This document shows positions 1 through 8,960 of a stretch of 64,000 nucleotides of DNA, piece after piece. The position numbers and the translations under genes were made by a program. The notes below the pieces were generated by a model, which worked only from the letters and a program-made list of their open reading frames with translations, did no database searches and was not told the DNA's origin. The stretch's first letter is position 1, and each line of letters opens with the position of its first letter. Origin of the DNA: Hymenobacter montanus (GTDB lineage Bacteria > Bacteroidota > Bacteroidia > Cytophagales > Hymenobacteraceae). The stretch spans positions 122,759 through 186,758 of the forward strand of contig NZ_JACXAD010000010.1 of NCBI RefSeq assembly GCF_014699115.1. Direction: 5' to 3'.

Positions 1-1092
1 GCTGCTCCCCGACAGCGCGCCTGGCAGCTGGCCCGGCTGGAAATAGGCCTCAGTGATGCTGTGCTGCGCTTTATGCGCGACCTGCACCGGGGCCGCCTGC
101 GGCCTTACACCATGCCGGCCCGCAGCAAAGGAGGAAAGGAACAGTGGCAGTCGGTGGCCGTGCTGCAGGCGGCGCTGGGCCAGGGCCGGGTAACGGCCGC
201 CATGCTGTCGGGCCAGCCAGTCAACCGCGAGTACCAGCAGCTGCAGCAGGCCCTGGCCCAGTGGCTAGCGCAGCCCGCGCCGCCGGATTCGGCCGCCGCC
301 CGCCGGGCGCAGTATGAAAAAGCGGCCCTCAACCTGGAACGCTGGCGCTGGGAAGCCTGGGGCCCGGTGCCCGAATACGTCTACATCAACCTGCCGGCCT
401 ACGAGCTCCAGGTAGTGGCCAACGATGCCGTGGTACGCCACCACCGTGTCATTGTCGGCAAGCCCGAAACGCCCACGCCCACGCTCAGCAGCACGATTCG
501 CTACTTTACGCTGGCCCCCGACTGGCACGTGCCACACTCCATTGCCACCAAAGAAATGCTGCCCCGGCTCAAGGAAAACCCCGGCTACCTGGGTTTGAAC
601 AACTTGTCGCTCTACGACGAGCGGGGCCGCTGGCTCGACCCGTACTCCATCAATTGGGTGGCCGTGACGGCCGCGCATTTCCCGTACACCATCCGGCAGT
701 CGGCAGGCTGCGAGAACGCCCTGGGCAACGTGGTTTTCCGCTTTGCCAATCCCTACTCAGTTTATTTGCACGACACGCCCATGCGCCAGTATTTCGACCG
801 GCCCACCCGCGCCTTCAGCCACGGCTGCATCCGCCTGGCGGAGCCCCTGGCGCTGGCAGCTTACCTACTGCACCGCGAGGGGCGCTCCGTGCAACTGCCC
901 AACGAGGCGGCCTGTGCCCGCCAGCCCCAGCCTCACGACGTGCGCTTACGCCGCCCACTGCCGCTGTTTGTGCGCTACGCCACCTGCGTGGGCGAAGCGG
1001 GCCACCTCCGGTTTTTCCCCGACGTGTACGGCCGTGACGAGGCGGTGCGACGGAACTTGTTCGAAGCAGGCGCAGCAGTGAGAGTAAAGTGA
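1..1092 (+). CDS. L,D-transpeptidase (YkuD domain), 5' truncated by window edge
   Basis: This enzyme would cross-link or modify peptidoglycan by 3-3 transpeptidation in the periplasm. The frame is open from base 1, so the true start lies outside the window; a GTG at 61 is only an internal candidate. The YkuD signature SHGCIRL is visible, with catalytic Cys at bases 826-828 and His at 820-822. The region before it, with YVYINLPAYELQV and a VIVGKPETPTP segment, matches the long YcbB/LdtD-type enzymes that carry a scaffold domain ahead of the catalytic domain. A cysteine-bearing tail of about 80 residues follows the catalytic motif. The family is certain; the exact cross-linking specificity is not. 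Confidence 0.9.
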   Translation, partial: AAPRQRAWQLARLEIGLSDAVLRFMRDLHRGRLRPYTMPARSKGGKEQWQSVAVLQAALGQGRVTAAMLSGQPVNREYQQLQQALAQWLAQPAPPDSAAARRAQYEKAALNLERWRWEAWGPVPEYVYINLPAYELQVVANDAVVRHHRVIVGKPETPTPTLSSTIRYFTLAPDWHVPHSIATKEMLPRLKENPGYLGLNNLSLYDERGRWLDPYSINWVAVTAAHFPYTIRQSAGCENALGNVVFRFANPYSVYLHDTPMRQYFDRPTRAFSHGCIRLAEPLALAAYLLHREGRSVQLPNEAACARQPQPHDVRLRRPLPLFVRYATCVGEAGHLRFFPDVYGRDEAVRRNLFEAGAAVRVK

Positions 1093-1669
1093 AAGTGGGC
1101 GTAGCAAAACATGACGAAAATCATGGGGCAAGGCTAAACTGCGTCAGCGTGCCGAGGGCGCCAAATAGCGAATGTTGGGCAATCTCATTTCCCACCGTGC
1201 CCGGCCTGCGGGCGCATCATTCGGCATCGTCACTTCCTCACTCTTACTTTTCGGTTTTGCTGGCTGGTGCGCTGGCTGCGTTAAGCTCGCAGTTGGGCGC
1301 CCGTCGCCAGCCTAGTCACCACTGTTGGGCTCGTAGAAGCGGCAGAGCAGGTTCAACACGGTGCTTCTGCCGGCGCCGCTCATCAGGGCCGTGGTATCGC
1401 CGGTCACGATAGTCAGGCTGACGTCGTGCCGGTGGGGTAGGTGAAGCTGACGTGGCGCACTTCGAAGGTGCCACCCAGGTGCGTGGGCTGCACCGGTCCG
1501 CTGGGCTCCACGGCATCGAGAGCGTCCAGCATTTCTTCCTCGTAGCCTTTGCGCACGAAGCTTTTGATGACCACCGCCGACTCCATGAGGTTAAGCAGCC
1601 CGTGGTTTTTGCCTTCTCAGGCCGGCAGCGCCCTGGCCCGAAGCTTCAGGCCAGGGCGCTGCCGCGTCG
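1093..1669. other. Gene-poor stretch holding only the ABC transporter remnant
   Basis: Apart from the decayed ABC exporter piece at 1318-1620 I see no supportable gene here. Short open frames on both strands lack family-like sequence. The stretch separates the L,D-transpeptidase from the convergent GerW-like gene. Confidence 0.5.
1318..1620 (-). pseudogene. Remnant of MsbA-type ABC exporter (linker and Walker A region)
   Basis: Reading the minus strand, bases about 1620-1440 encode ESAVVIKSFVRKGYEEEM and then a GTFEVRHVSFTYPTG segment, the usual entry into an ABC nucleotide-binding domain. The frame then ends in a stop. In the next frame (about 1430-1318) the match resumes with a degraded Walker A, MSGAGRSTVLNLLCRFYEP, where GPSGAGKST is expected. 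The invariant Lys of Walker A is Arg here. Nothing of the transmembrane domain or the Walker B region is present. I infer a decayed fragment of a heterodimeric or homodimeric exporter. Confidence 0.7.
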
Positions 1670-2101
1670 CTAGCGGCGCTTCAGCAGCATCGGCACGCTG
1701 CGCAACAGCAACAGGGCCACCACGCCGCTCACGGCCACGAGCGGCACCACGGAGTTTCGAATGGGCCGGAAGCGGCTGCTTCCTTCTTTCAACTCGATGA
1801 AGCCCATGGGGGACAGGGTGACACCCCCGCCGCCCCCGGTGCCGCCCTGCGCGTTGGGACCGGTGCCGCTCCCGCCGCCAAAGCCGTACATGGCCCGCGC
1901 TACAGGAATCACTGTTACGCCATCGCGCGACACGGCCTCGCCGTACACCGTGCGGGCCGTGACCGAGCTGCTGAGAATTTGGGCTAGGCGCTCGGCCAGC
2001 GAAGGCGGGGCAGTGACGGAAGTGGCCGCCAAGGAATCCGTCGCTGATATTGGTATTTCGGCTAATATTTTTCCAGTTGGGAGAGGGGCAGTCGGGGTCA
2101 T
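1670..2101 (-). CDS. GerW (YtfJ) family protein
   Basis: A 143-residue protein of the GerW/YtfJ family, known from spore formers but also found in non-sporulating bacteria, where its role is undefined. The core SSSVTARTVYGEAVSRDGVT followed by VIPVARAMYGFGGGSG and a Gly-rich run is the family signature. A hydrophobic C-terminal segment (about residues 118-137, VVPLVAVSGVVALLLL) ends in LKRR, so it is probably membrane-anchored with its bulk in the cytoplasm. I start at the ATG at 2101 (MTPTAPLP) rather than the upstream ATG at 2146, because the added residues look unlike the family. Convergent with the ABC remnant, so probably transcribed alone. Confidence 0.8.
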   Translation of the reverse strand: MTPTAPLPTGKILAEIPISATDSLAATSVTAPPSLAERLAQILSSSVTARTVYGEAVSRDGVTVIPVARAMYGFGGGSGTGPNAQGGTGGGGGVTLSPMGFIELKEGSSRFRPIRNSVVPLVAVSGVVALLLLRSVPMLLKRR

Positions 2102-2502
2102 GATTTTAAATAAAGTAAGAGGTTGTTGCGAAGCCTGGGCTTCCAAGTTAAGTTGACCAAAGAGAAAACTACCTGATCAACACTGGTCGTGACCGACCGA
2201 GCTGCTTAAACCAAGTAGTCCGTTTGTGTAGCACGGGGCTTGGGCATCTGACAACGGCCGCAAGCGTTGCGCCGGTGTGCTGCTCCCGCAAGAGCACCCC
2301 AATGATGATTACAGAATCAGACGCCGCCGGTCAACGTAGCCAATATTTTGTCGCATCTGATAAGTGTGAACAAAAGCGGGCGGGGCCGCGCCAGAAAACC
2401 AGTTTTGCACCTCATAGTGAAGCTTCTAGTTGGCGCTGCCGGCGCTCTAGCCCCCATTGAATGAGCGAATGGCTATTGAGTAGTGAACAGGTGCAGCCAG
2501 CT
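2102..2502. other. Intergenic, no gene seen
   Basis: About 400 bases between the GerW-like gene and the alcohol dehydrogenase gene, both on the minus strand. A 78-codon open frame at 2224-2460 (+) has no family-like sequence. The stretch probably contains the promoter of the GerW-like gene near 2102-2160 and the 3' end of the dehydrogenase transcript. Confidence 0.4.
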
Positions 2503-3522
2503 TCATGCTGCCTCGAAATTTAGCACCACCCGGCCTTCAATTTGTCCGGCTTTCATAGCCTCCAGCACCGGGTTTATGTTTTCCAGAGGTTCGCAGCGGT
2601 AGTGCACCTTCACCTTGCCCTCGGCGGCCAGAGCCAGGCTTTCCGTTAAATCCTGACGGGTGCCGACGATGGAGCCGCGCACGGTTTTGCGGGTCAGCAC
2701 CACGTCGAAGATGTTGAGCTCGAAGCTGCCCGGCGGCAAACCTACCAGCGCCAGCGTGCCGTGGCGGCGCAGCATGTTCACGCCCTGCGCAAAGGCCGGC
2801 TGCGAGGGCGCGGTGATGAGTACGCCGTGCCCGCCACCAGTGGCCCGCTGGATGGCAGCCACGGGAGCTTCCCGCTCGGCATTCACCACCACTTCGGCGC
2901 CCATGGCCTGGGCCAGCTGCAGCTTGTCGTCGCGCACGTCCACGGCCGCCACGCGCATGCCCATGGCCTTGGCATACTGCACGGCCAAGTGGCCCAGCCC
3001 GCCCACGCCCGAAATCACTACCCACTGGCCGGGCTTCACCTCGGTTTCTTTTAGGCCTTTATACACCGTGACGCCGGCGCAGAGGATTGGCGCGGCTGCC
3101 TGAAACGAGAGATTATCGGGCAAAATGCCCACGTAGTTGGGGTCAGCCAGCACGTATTCGGCGTAGCTGCCGGGCACCGAGTAGCCGGTGTTTTGCTGCT
3201 GCTGGCAGAGGGTTTCCCAGCCCGTGAGGCAGTATTCGCAATGCCCGCAAGCCGTGTGCAGCCACGGTACGCCTACCCGGTCACCGACCATAACGGCCGT
3301 TACGCCCTCGCCCACGGCCACCACCGTGCCCACACCCTCGTGGCCCGGAATCAGGGGCAGGGTCGCTTGCACCGGCCAGTCGCCGTTGATGGCGTGCAGG
3401 TCGGTGTGGCACACGCCGCAGGCCGCGACTTTCACCAGGATGCGGCCCGGCACCACCTTGGGCACGGGCACTTGTTCAATTTGGAGGGGCTGGCCGTAGG
3501 CATGAACCACGGCGGCTTTCAT
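2503..3522 (-). CDS. adhP: Zinc-dependent alcohol dehydrogenase, AdhP type
   Basis: A medium-chain NAD(P)-dependent alcohol dehydrogenase converting primary alcohols and aldehydes in the cytoplasm. The catalytic zinc ligands are visible in ACGVCHTDLH and GHEGVG, the structural zinc site in CGHCEYCLTGWETLC, and the Rossmann motif in GVGGLGHLAVQYAK. The 339-residue length is normal for the AdhP/AdhA subgroup. I start at the ATG at 3522 (MKAAVVHAYG), the standard family N-terminus; an ATG five codons upstream at 3537 is also possible. The gene stands alone. Substrate is inferred from family only. Confidence 0.9.
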   Translation of the reverse strand: MKAAVVHAYGQPLQIEQVPVPKVVPGRILVKVAACGVCHTDLHAINGDWPVQATLPLIPGHEGVGTVVAVGEGVTAVMVGDRVGVPWLHTACGHCEYCLTGWETLCQQQQNTGYSVPGSYAEYVLADPNYVGILPDNLSFQAAAPILCAGVTVYKGLKETEVKPGQWVVISGVGGLGHLAVQYAKAMGMRVAAVDVRDDKLQLAQAMGAEVVVNAEREAPVAAIQRATGGGHGVLITAPSQPAFAQGVNMLRRHGTLALVGLPPGSFELNIFDVVLTRKTVRGSIVGTRQDLTESLALAAEGKVKVHYRCEPLENINPVLEAMKAGQIEGRVVLNFEAA

Positions 3523-3537
3523 GGTGTGGGAAGGCAT

Positions 3538-4046
3538 GGGGAAGTTCGGGCATCACGCCGGCCCAGCACCGTTGCTGGCCGGCGTGTAATGACGGTCCGA
3601 AATAAGCGTAGCTAGGAAAGCAAAAACCTGATAAAAGTCAGGTCGAAACGCGACTTTTATCAGGTGAAAATAATCGGCGCCTTGCCGCCCCGACTCCGCT
3701 GCGGGCGAGCCGGGCGCAGGTTCCCGGTAATGCAATGGAATATTCTATTTATTGAGCCGCGCACTGACACGATCAGTGAAGCGGTTGATCCGGTCTGCGT
3801 ATCGCACGTGTGTGCCACTGGTGTGGCGCGGATGGCCAGCGGCTAAAGTAGCGCTGGTCTGGCTCCGGCTGCCGCCGCGTCGGACGGAAAAGGCCCAGCG
3901 CCGGAAACCGGAAGCCTTGAAGTGGGGGAGGTGTGGGCGTTCGTCGGCCGGGGCAAGCACAAAGTCGGGTGGTGGCTCGCGGTCCAAAGGGCCCTGTGCC
4001 GCATCATGAGCGGGGTGATCACATAATCGGTACCTAGTAAAGCTAG
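3538..4046. other. Intergenic, inverted repeat only
   Basis: Half a kilobase between adhP and the TrpF-like gene. Besides the 14-bp inverted repeat I see nothing. The overlapping open frames at about 3745-4009 on both strands are Arg/Pro/Ala-rich and look like random high-GC frames. Confidence 0.45.
3626..3665. repeat. Perfect 14-bp inverted repeat with 12-base loop
   Basis: ACCTGATAAAAGTC (3626-3639) and GACTTTTATCAGGT (3652-3665) are exact reverse complements. The site lies about 100 bases upstream of adhP, which reads away from it, in a gene-free stretch. It is not followed by a T-run on either strand, so an operator or the end of a lost mobile element is as likely as a terminator. Confidence 0.7.
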
Positions 4047-4643
4047 CTATTCAATTTCCAGCGCTTCAAATACGGCTTCGAGCTGGTCGAAGTCGCGCAG
4101 GCCGGGCTTCACCTCGTCGCCGGAGGGAAACACCAAGCCCGCTAAAGAGAATTGACTGACCAGGTCACGGGCTCGGCTCGGGTGCAGGCCCGTGCCCAAC
4201 CACAGCGGCCCGCGGCCCGCCAGCTCACCCACTAAGCCCAGCGTGGCCGGTCCGGCCGCTTCAGGTAATTCTAACACGAGCCCCGCTACCGAAGGGGGAA
4301 AGAGAAAGTCTGCGGAGCGGGACTCCGCGGCCAGCTCTAGGTAAACGGGAGGGGCAATTTCGGCTAATTCCTCCGCTGGGCGCGGGCGCCGCAGGAGCAC
4401 GGCATCGAGCGCGCACTCGGTAGCTATAGCATTGATTTCAGGGGCGCTGAGCTGGTCGAATTCACCTATTAGCTCAACGCCGGCCACCCAGCCGGCCAGC
4501 TCCTTAACGGTTTTCGGGTCGAGGTAGCCGGGCAGGGCGGGGTCGAGAACGAAGGTGAGTTTATCGGCGCCCATGCCGGCGCAGTAGCGCGCATCGGAAA
4601 GGTTGTTGATGCCGCGGATGAGCAGAGGAACGAGGTGGGGCAC
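4047..4643 (-). CDS. TrpF-like TIM-barrel protein (phosphoribosylanthranilate isomerase-like)
   Basis: A 198-residue protein resembling phosphoribosylanthranilate isomerase (tryptophan synthesis). The N-terminal GINNLSDARYCAGMGADKL parallels the CGITN-DA-GAD motif, and the end GLRDFDQLEAVFEAL parallels the closing helix. However, the catalytic Cys before GI is Arg here (LLIRGINN), and the usual phosphate-binding GG region is poorly preserved. It does not sit with other trp genes but is divergent from rpe, another TIM-barrel phosphosugar enzyme. I infer a degenerate or repurposed TrpF paralogue; activity as a true isomerase is doubtful. Confidence 0.65.
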   Translation of the reverse strand: MPHLVPLLIRGINNLSDARYCAGMGADKLTFVLDPALPGYLDPKTVKELAGWVAGVELIGEFDQLSAPEINAIATECALDAVLLRRPRPAEELAEIAPPVYLELAAESRSADFLFPPSVAGLVLELPEAAGPATLGLVGELAGRGPLWLGTGLHPSRARDLVSQFSLAGLVFPSGDEVKPGLRDFDQLEAVFEALEIE

Positions 4644-4780
4644 GGGGAGTGGAACGTGAGGCGAGGCGGAACGGAGAGCGGCTACCCAGCCGGGGCTGCC
4701 CGCTGCTCCGCCGCAAAAGTAGAGCCGGGGCGCCGGCTGGACGCGTTCTGGTAGGGCGCCTCGGCCGTATCTTCGTCCGC

Positions 4781-5503
4781 ATGAATCCTACTCGCCGTGC
4801 CCCGCTGCTGGCCCCCTCATTTCTGGCCGCTGACCTGGCCAATCTGCAAGCTGAAACCGAGCGGCTGGCCACCAGCGCCGCCGACTGGCTGCATTTTGAC
4901 GTCATGGACGGCCGCTTCGTTCCTAATATATCGTTTGGTTTGCCGGTGCTGCAAGCCGTGGCCCGCTACGCCAAGCAGCCGATTGACGTGCACCTGATGA
5001 TTGAGGAGCCCCAGCACTACTTGGCCGCTTTTCGCGATGCGGGCGCTACCAACATCACAGTCCACTACGAAGCCTGCCCCCACCTGCACCGGGTGGTGCA
5101 GCAAATCAAGCACCTGGGCTGCCGGGCCGGGGTGGCCTTGAATCCGCACACGCCGGTGGCGCTGCTCGAAGACCTGGCCGCCGACCTGGATGTGGTGCTG
5201 GTAATGTCGGTAAACCCCGGATTTGGGGGCCAGGCCTTCATTCCCAATACCCTGAAGAAAGTGGCCATGCTCAAGGAACTGCTGCTCGATACCGGCTCCG
5301 ATGCGCTTATTGAGGTCGACGGCGGCGTGAGCCTGGACAACGCGGGCCCGCTGGTGGAAGCCGGCGCCGACGTGCTGGTGGCCGGCAACTTTGTATTCAG
5401 TGCCCCCGAAGGGCCGGTGGCCACGCTGGCCCGCCTGCGGAAGCACCTGGACGAAGTGGAAGCCGGCTTGCCAAACCTGTCGGCGGCAAGCCGTCAGCAA
5501 TAG
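4781..5503 (+). CDS. rpe: Ribulose-phosphate 3-epimerase
   Basis: Interconverts ribulose 5-phosphate and xylulose 5-phosphate in the pentose phosphate pathway. Family motifs appear in order: LAPSFLAADLANL, HFDVMDGRFVPNISFG, DVHLMIEEP, MSVNPGFGGQAF and EVDGGVS, with the metal and catalytic His and Asp residues intact. At 240 aa it is slightly longer than usual through a C-terminal tail. The open frame begins at 4649, but the ATG at 4781 (MNPTRRAPLL) puts the N-terminus where the family expects it. A TATCTTCG box at 4768-4775 resembles the Bacteroidota -7 element. The TonB receptor gene follows 27 bases later. Confidence 0.95.
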   Translation: MNPTRRAPLLAPSFLAADLANLQAETERLATSAADWLHFDVMDGRFVPNISFGLPVLQAVARYAKQPIDVHLMIEEPQHYLAAFRDAGATNITVHYEACPHLHRVVQQIKHLGCRAGVALNPHTPVALLEDLAADLDVVLVMSVNPGFGGQAFIPNTLKKVAMLKELLLDTGSDALIEVDGGVSLDNAGPLVEAGADVLVAGNFVFSAPEGPVATLARLRKHLDEVEAGLPNLSAASRQQ

Positions 5504-5530
5504 ACGCGGCGCTCACACGTTTTAAGCCTC

Positions 5531-8134
5531 GTGAAACAACTCGTTACGCCGCCCCCGTCCCCTGTGTTGCCATTTTCCAAAATTACGGGTTGCCGCGTGG
5601 CCCCCGCGCTACCCTTGGCCTTGTGGCCGCTGTTGGTAATGCTCACCCCCCAAGCGGCGCCGGCCCAAACGCCAGGTTCTCTTGAGGCCCCCGCGGCGGA
5701 AGTCGTGACCGTCAGCGGCACCCTGCGTGATGCCAATGGCAAGCCGTTGGAACTGGCGGTAGTGGGAGTGGAGGGTCAGCCGGGCGGGGCTAATACCACC
5801 GCCGCCGGTACGTTCTCCTTATCGGTGCGGGTGCCCCCGCTAGGACAGGCCGTCGTGCTCGTGGTGCGGCGCCTGGGCTACCTGTCGCTGCGGGTGCCGC
5901 TGAAGCTGCCGGCCGATGCCACCAAGCCCTTAAGCCTGATCATGCGCTTGGATACCAAGGCGCTGGGGGGCGTGCGGGTAACTGCTCGGGCCGAGCAGGG
6001 GAATTCCCGCGAACAAGTCAGCATCACGCGCATCGACCCCCGGGCCGCCAAGGAAATTCCTTCGCCATTCGGTGATTTCAATGCGATTCTGAAGACGCTG
6101 CCCGGGGTGGCATCTAATAACGAGCTGAGCAGCACGTACAACGTCCGCGGCGGTAATTACGACGAGAACCTGGTGTACGTCAACGGCTTCGAGGTGTACC
6201 GGCCGTTCTTGGTGACCGCGGCGCAGCAGGAGGGACTGAGCTTCATCAACCCCGATTTAGTGCAGCAGGTAGAGTTCAGCGCGGGCGGCTGGCAGCCGAA
6301 GTACGGCGACAAGCTGGCCTCGGTGCTGAGCATTGAGTACAAAACGCCCCGGAAGTTCGCCGCCTCGCTCACGGGCAGCCTGGTGGGCGGCGCGGCCCAC
6401 GCCGAGGCCCGCTCCGCCAACGGCCGGGTGAGTTACCTGGCTGGCGTGCGCTATAAAAACGCGCAGTACGTGCTCAGCTCCCTGAAGCAGGCGCAGGGCG
6501 GCTACAACCCCACGTTCTACGACGCCCAGGCCTTCGTAACCATTGGCCTGGGCCCGAAGGACGACCTGCAGCGGACTACGCTCGGGCTGCTGGGCGTGGT
6601 GGCCCACAACGATTACCGCTTCTCGCCGCAAACCGGCCAGGCTACTTTCTCGACCGGCCTCAACCAGTTTACCCGCGTTTTTATTGGCTACGCGGGCCGC
6701 GAGCGCATGCAGTTCGACACTTACCAGAGTGGGCTGAGCCTGAAGCACGACTTCTCGTCGCGGCTGCAGATGGAAGTGCTGGGCTCGGCCCTGGTTTCGC
6801 GGGAATTTGAGTTTCGCGATGTGGAAGCCGCGTACACGTTTGCTGAAATCAACCGCGACCCCAACTCGCCCGACTTCAACCAGGCCGTGCGCCAGCGCGA
6901 CATTGGCTCGCAGTTTAAGCATTCGCGCAACTTCCTAAAGGCCCAGATTTATACCGCTGAAACCCGCGGCCGCTGGACGCCCGGCGGCGAGCATACCGTC
7001 CGCTGGGGCGCCAAAATCGGCCGCGAAAAAATTGACGATACCCTCGACGAGTACAGCTTTGCCGACTCGGCCGATTTCGTGCCCGATGCCCGCCGGCTGC
7101 GGCTGCGCACCGACTTGGGCCTGACCAGCACGCGCAGCCAAGGCTTCGTGCAAGACACCTGGAGCCTGGATACGCTGCGCACCCTGACCTACGGCGTTCG
7201 CGCGCATTACTGGACTACCAATGGCCAGCTCGTCATTAGCCCGCGGGTGCAGTACTCGCAAATCAGCCGGCGCCATCCCAACCGCTCGTTTAAGGCGGCG
7301 GTCGGGGTGTATTACCAGCCCCCGTTCTACCGCGAGCTCCGCGACCAGCAAACCATTCAGCTCGGGGTGCAGCGGGCCTACCTCAACCCCGAGCTGCGGG
7401 CCCAGCGCTCGTACCACTTCATCGTGGGCAAGGAAATCAGCTTCCAGCAGTACGGCCGGCCCTTCCGGTTCTCGGCCGAAGCCTACTACAAGTACCTGAC
7501 CGACGTAGTGCCGTACGACGTCGACAACGTGCGGCTGCGTTATTTCGCCAAGAACAACGCCCGGGCCTACGCGGCGGGCTTCGACGCCCGGTTGAGCGGC
7601 GAATTCGTGAAGGGCGCCGAGTCCTGGTTTAGTCTGGGCGTGCTCACCACGCGCGAAAACGTGGACGGGGACTCCAGCAGCTCCTACAACGCGGATGGCC
7701 GCCTGATCAGCCGGCAAGCCAAGGGGTTCATCCGCCGTCCGCAGGACCAGCGGCTGAACGTGGGTATATTTTTCCAGGACCACATGCCCAACAATCCTTC
7801 GGTGCGCGGCTACGTAAACCTGGTCGTGGGGACCGGGCTGCCGTTCAGCCCGCCCAACCAGCCCGATTTGCGGGGGACCAACGCGCTGGTAGCCACCTAC
7901 CGGCGGGTGGATTTAGGGTTCTCCAAAGTCGTGGGCCTCAAGAACGCCAATGCGGTTAAAGCGCATTTCTACAGCTTCGAAAGCCTATGGCTGGGCCTGG
8001 AGATTCTCAACGTGCTGGCCGCCAACAATGTGGCTGGATATAGCTACCTGCAGGATGTGAACGGCGTGACGTACTCCGTGCCCAGCTACCTGTCGCAGCG
8101 CGTGGTGAACCTGCGGCTGATTGCCCGGTTCTGA
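5531..8134 (+). CDS. TonB-dependent outer membrane receptor with carboxypeptidase-like domain
   Basis: An 867-residue outer membrane receptor, substrate unknown. A signal peptide ends near APAQT (about residue 40). A CarboxypepD_reg-like domain (VSGTLRDANGKPLELAVVGV, about 55-135) precedes the plug (LPGVASNNELSSTYNVRGGN, about 185-290). A long beta-barrel follows, ending in the aromatic terminus LRLIARF typical of outer membrane proteins. The chosen start is GTG at 5531, 27 bases after rpe, so co-transcription is possible. There is no SusD partner next to it, which argues against a polysaccharide utilisation locus and fits a stand-alone transporter. Confidence 0.88.
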   Translation: MKQLVTPPPSPVLPFSKITGCRVAPALPLALWPLLVMLTPQAAPAQTPGSLEAPAAEVVTVSGTLRDANGKPLELAVVGVEGQPGGANTTAAGTFSLSVRVPPLGQAVVLVVRRLGYLSLRVPLKLPADATKPLSLIMRLDTKALGGVRVTARAEQGNSREQVSITRIDPRAAKEIPSPFGDFNAILKTLPGVASNNELSSTYNVRGGNYDENLVYVNGFEVYRPFLVTAAQQEGLSFINPDLVQQVEFSAGGWQPKYGDKLASVLSIEYKTPRKFAASLTGSLVGGAAHAEARSANGRVSYLAGVRYKNAQYVLSSLKQAQGGYNPTFYDAQAFVTIGLGPKDDLQRTTLGLLGVVAHNDYRFSPQTGQATFSTGLNQFTRVFIGYAGRERMQFDTYQSGLSLKHDFSSRLQMEVLGSALVSREFEFRDVEAAYTFAEINRDPNSPDFNQAVRQRDIGSQFKHSRNFLKAQIYTAETRGRWTPGGEHTVRWGAKIGREKIDDTLDEYSFADSADFVPDARRLRLRTDLGLTSTRSQGFVQDTWSLDTLRTLTYGVRAHYWTTNGQLVISPRVQYSQISRRHPNRSFKAAVGVYYQPPFYRELRDQQTIQLGVQRAYLNPELRAQRSYHFIVGKEISFQQYGRPFRFSAEAYYKYLTDVVPYDVDNVRLRYFAKNNARAYAAGFDARLSGEFVKGAESWFSLGVLTTRENVDGDSSSSYNADGRLISRQAKGFIRRPQDQRLNVGIFFQDHMPNNPSVRGYVNLVVGTGLPFSPPNQPDLRGTNALVATYRRVDLGFSKVVGLKNANAVKAHFYSFESLWLGLEILNVLAANNVAGYSYLQDVNGVTYSVPSYLSQRVVNLRLIARF

Positions 8135-8144
8135 CCCCCGGGCG

Positions 8145-8864
8145 CTAGTCTTTGTGCACGTCGCGGAAGCGCAGCATGTCGAGCAGGCGCAGCTCCTTAG
8201 GGGTATCGAAGCCGCAGGAAGTTGTGAATTTTTCCGGGTTGTGGTAGGTGCCGAAGAGCATGTCCCACCACACAATATCGCCGTAATTGTTGGCGTGCTT
8301 CTCGTATTCGTGGTGAATGCGATGCATTTCGGGCCGCTGAAAAATGTAGCCCACCCAGCGGGGCGTGCGGACGTTGGTGTGGTAAAAAAACTCGCCCAGG
8401 GCCGTACAGAGCGTATAAATGGCCCCGGCCTCCGGGCTCAGGCCTAGCAGGGTGTAAATGAGCAAGCCCCCAATAATGGAATTGACCGTCATCTCCAGCG
8501 GGTGCTTATAGAAAGAAGTAATGACTTCGATGCGCTGGGGGCTGTGATGAATTTGGTGGAAGTGCTGCCACAGGAAATCGACCGTATGGCGCCAGCGGTG
8601 CCACCAGTAGAACACGAACGTAGCCACGAAATACGCCAGCAGGCCCCCGGCCCAGGCCGGCACGTGCCGCGACAAGTGAAACAGCGAATACGCCGACAGC
8701 CACTTCTCCCAACTGAAACCGGCCACGACGACCACCAGCAATTGCAGCAGATTAACGGCCAGCACCCGGATGGTCCAAGTGGGGACGGCCGGTAGCTTCC
8801 AGCCCGGGAAAAGGCGTTCGAGCAGAAAACAGCCGACGAATACGGCGAAAATAAGGGGGAGCAT
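8145..8864 (-). CDS. Sterol desaturase / fatty acid hydroxylase family membrane protein
   Basis: A 239-residue di-iron membrane enzyme of the fatty acid hydroxylase superfamily. The histidine boxes are visible: HRWRH (about 89-93), HFHQIHH (about 101-107) and HRIHH (about 181-185), with further His at NYGD/TYH. Hydrophobic stretches at about 1-20, 30-50, 70-88 and 128-155 flank them. Such enzymes hydroxylate or desaturate lipid or carotenoid chains; the substrate cannot be told from sequence. The gene is convergent with the TonB receptor, 10 bases apart. Confidence 0.88.
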   Translation of the reverse strand: MLPLIFAVFVGCFLLERLFPGWKLPAVPTWTIRVLAVNLLQLLVVVVAGFSWEKWLSAYSLFHLSRHVPAWAGGLLAYFVATFVFYWWHRWRHTVDFLWQHFHQIHHSPQRIEVITSFYKHPLEMTVNSIIGGLLIYTLLGLSPEAGAIYTLCTALGEFFYHTNVRTPRWVGYIFQRPEMHRIHHEYEKHANNYGDIVWWDMLFGTYHNPEKFTTSCGFDTPKELRLLDMLRFRDVHKD

Positions 8865-8960
8865 GGCCTAAAGTTTAAGGGGTGAAACAATACCCCAAAG
8901 GTGCCGGCCAGCCCCGGCCATTTTCCTGATAATTGTCATATTCGGTTCCGGCCGGGAGCC

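Noticed and set aside
2224..2460. 78-codon + strand frame
   Set aside because: No motif, Cys/Ser-rich random composition, no start context.
3745..4009. Overlapping open frames on both strands upstream of adhP
   Set aside because: Both are Arg/Pro/Ser-rich and overlap each other almost completely; typical chance frames.
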